A DNA stretch of 25,854 bases from Zelonia costaricensis (Eukaryota; Euglenozoa; Kinetoplastea; Trypanosomatida; Trypanosomatidae): NCBI GenBank assembly GCA_030849075.1, contig JASAOO010003156.1, positions 1 through 25,854 on the forward strand, given 5' to 3'. Shown piece after piece: positions 25,730 through 25,854 of the stretch. The position numbers were made by a program, and so were the translations under genes. A model generated the notes under the pieces. It was given only the letters and a program-made list of their open reading frames with translations. It did no database searches and was not told the DNA's origin. Numbering within the stretch: position 1 is the stretch's first letter; each line of letters begins with the position of its first letter.

Positions 25730-25854
25730 CTGTGTGCTGGTGCGTGTGTGTGGAGGAGGTGCGAGGTTGGTGATGCGTGGATCGGCCGTAAACGCGTCAT
25801 GCCGTCCCGCTCTCCTTCACGCAAGCCCCCCCCCCCCTTCTACCTTCCTCCCCC

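Larger units (their letters stand above)
24435..25854. other. Terminal spacer after VPS24
   Basis: This 1.4-kb stretch has no supportable gene. It contains a CA patch at about 24630-24641, C-runs near 24827-24840 and 25409-25430, a (GT)11 tract at 25708-25729 and a C-rich stretch at the window end. A frame open from an ATG at 25622 to the end would translate the GT tract as Val-Cys repeats and is not convincing. Confidence 0.6.

Noticed and set aside
25622..25854. Frame open from an ATG to the window end
   Set aside because: It translates the GT tract as Val-Cys repeats and a C-run as poly-Pro; there is no sign of protein-like composition.
1..25854. CRISPR array, insertion sequence, or bacterial operon features
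   Set aside because: No spaced direct repeats, transposase or Shine-Dalgarno sites; all repeats are simple microsatellites and the gene content is eukaryotic.

Overview
The window looks like a stretch of nuclear chromosome from a trypanosomatid, most likely Leishmania or a close relative in the Leishmaniinae. The evidence is: eleven intron-less genes all on the + strand; GC-rich coding sequence; spacers of 0.5 to 2.4 kb that carry CA/TG microsatellites, poly-A runs and long pyrimidine tracts; and an AG dinucleotide after a pyrimidine tract shortly upstream of nearly every ATG. This is the layout of a kinetoplastid directional gene cluster, which is transcribed as one unit and cut up by spliced-leader trans-splicing and polyadenylation. 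No species can be named from the sequence alone. I see no mobile element, CRISPR array, tRNA, rRNA or convincing snoRNA.

Layout, left to right: (1) 1-198, 3' end of a divergent ubiquitin-like unit that lacks the terminal Gly-Gly; (2) 2574-3371, a His/Gly-rich protein whose C-terminal half resembles the PDSW/NDUFB10 subunit of respiratory complex I; (3) 4515-5093, a small coiled-coil protein of unknown role; (4) 6077-8665, a large coiled-coil, probably nuclear, protein of unknown role; (5) 9180-10208, the CFAP298 (C21orf59/Kurly) ciliary dynein-arm assembly factor; (6) 11127-11774, a protein with a C-terminal small-acidic-protein-like (SMAP) domain; (7) 12589-13560, an unknown protein with one membrane segment at each end; (8) 15296-18343, the E1 subunit of 2-oxoglutarate dehydrogenase; (9) 20667-21269, a NIPSNAP-family protein; (10) 22275-23156, a family 25 glycosyltransferase-like protein; (11) 23778-24434, the ESCRT-III subunit VPS24/CHMP3. 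The last 1.4 kb is spacer and probably leads into the next gene.

The genes do not form a functional operon. They cover mitochondrial metabolism (complex I-like, OGDH E1, NIPSNAP), flagellar assembly (CFAP298), endosomal sorting (VPS24), glycosylation (GT25-like) and probable nuclear roles. That mix is normal for kinetoplastid polycistrons, where control is mainly post-transcriptional. The region is mostly conserved core chromosome. The items most worth a second look are the degenerate ubiquitin unit, three genes with no recognisable family (3, 4 and 7), the remote NDUFB10 match, the altered MIM motif of VPS24, and the CA/TG tracts lying inside predicted 5' UTRs.
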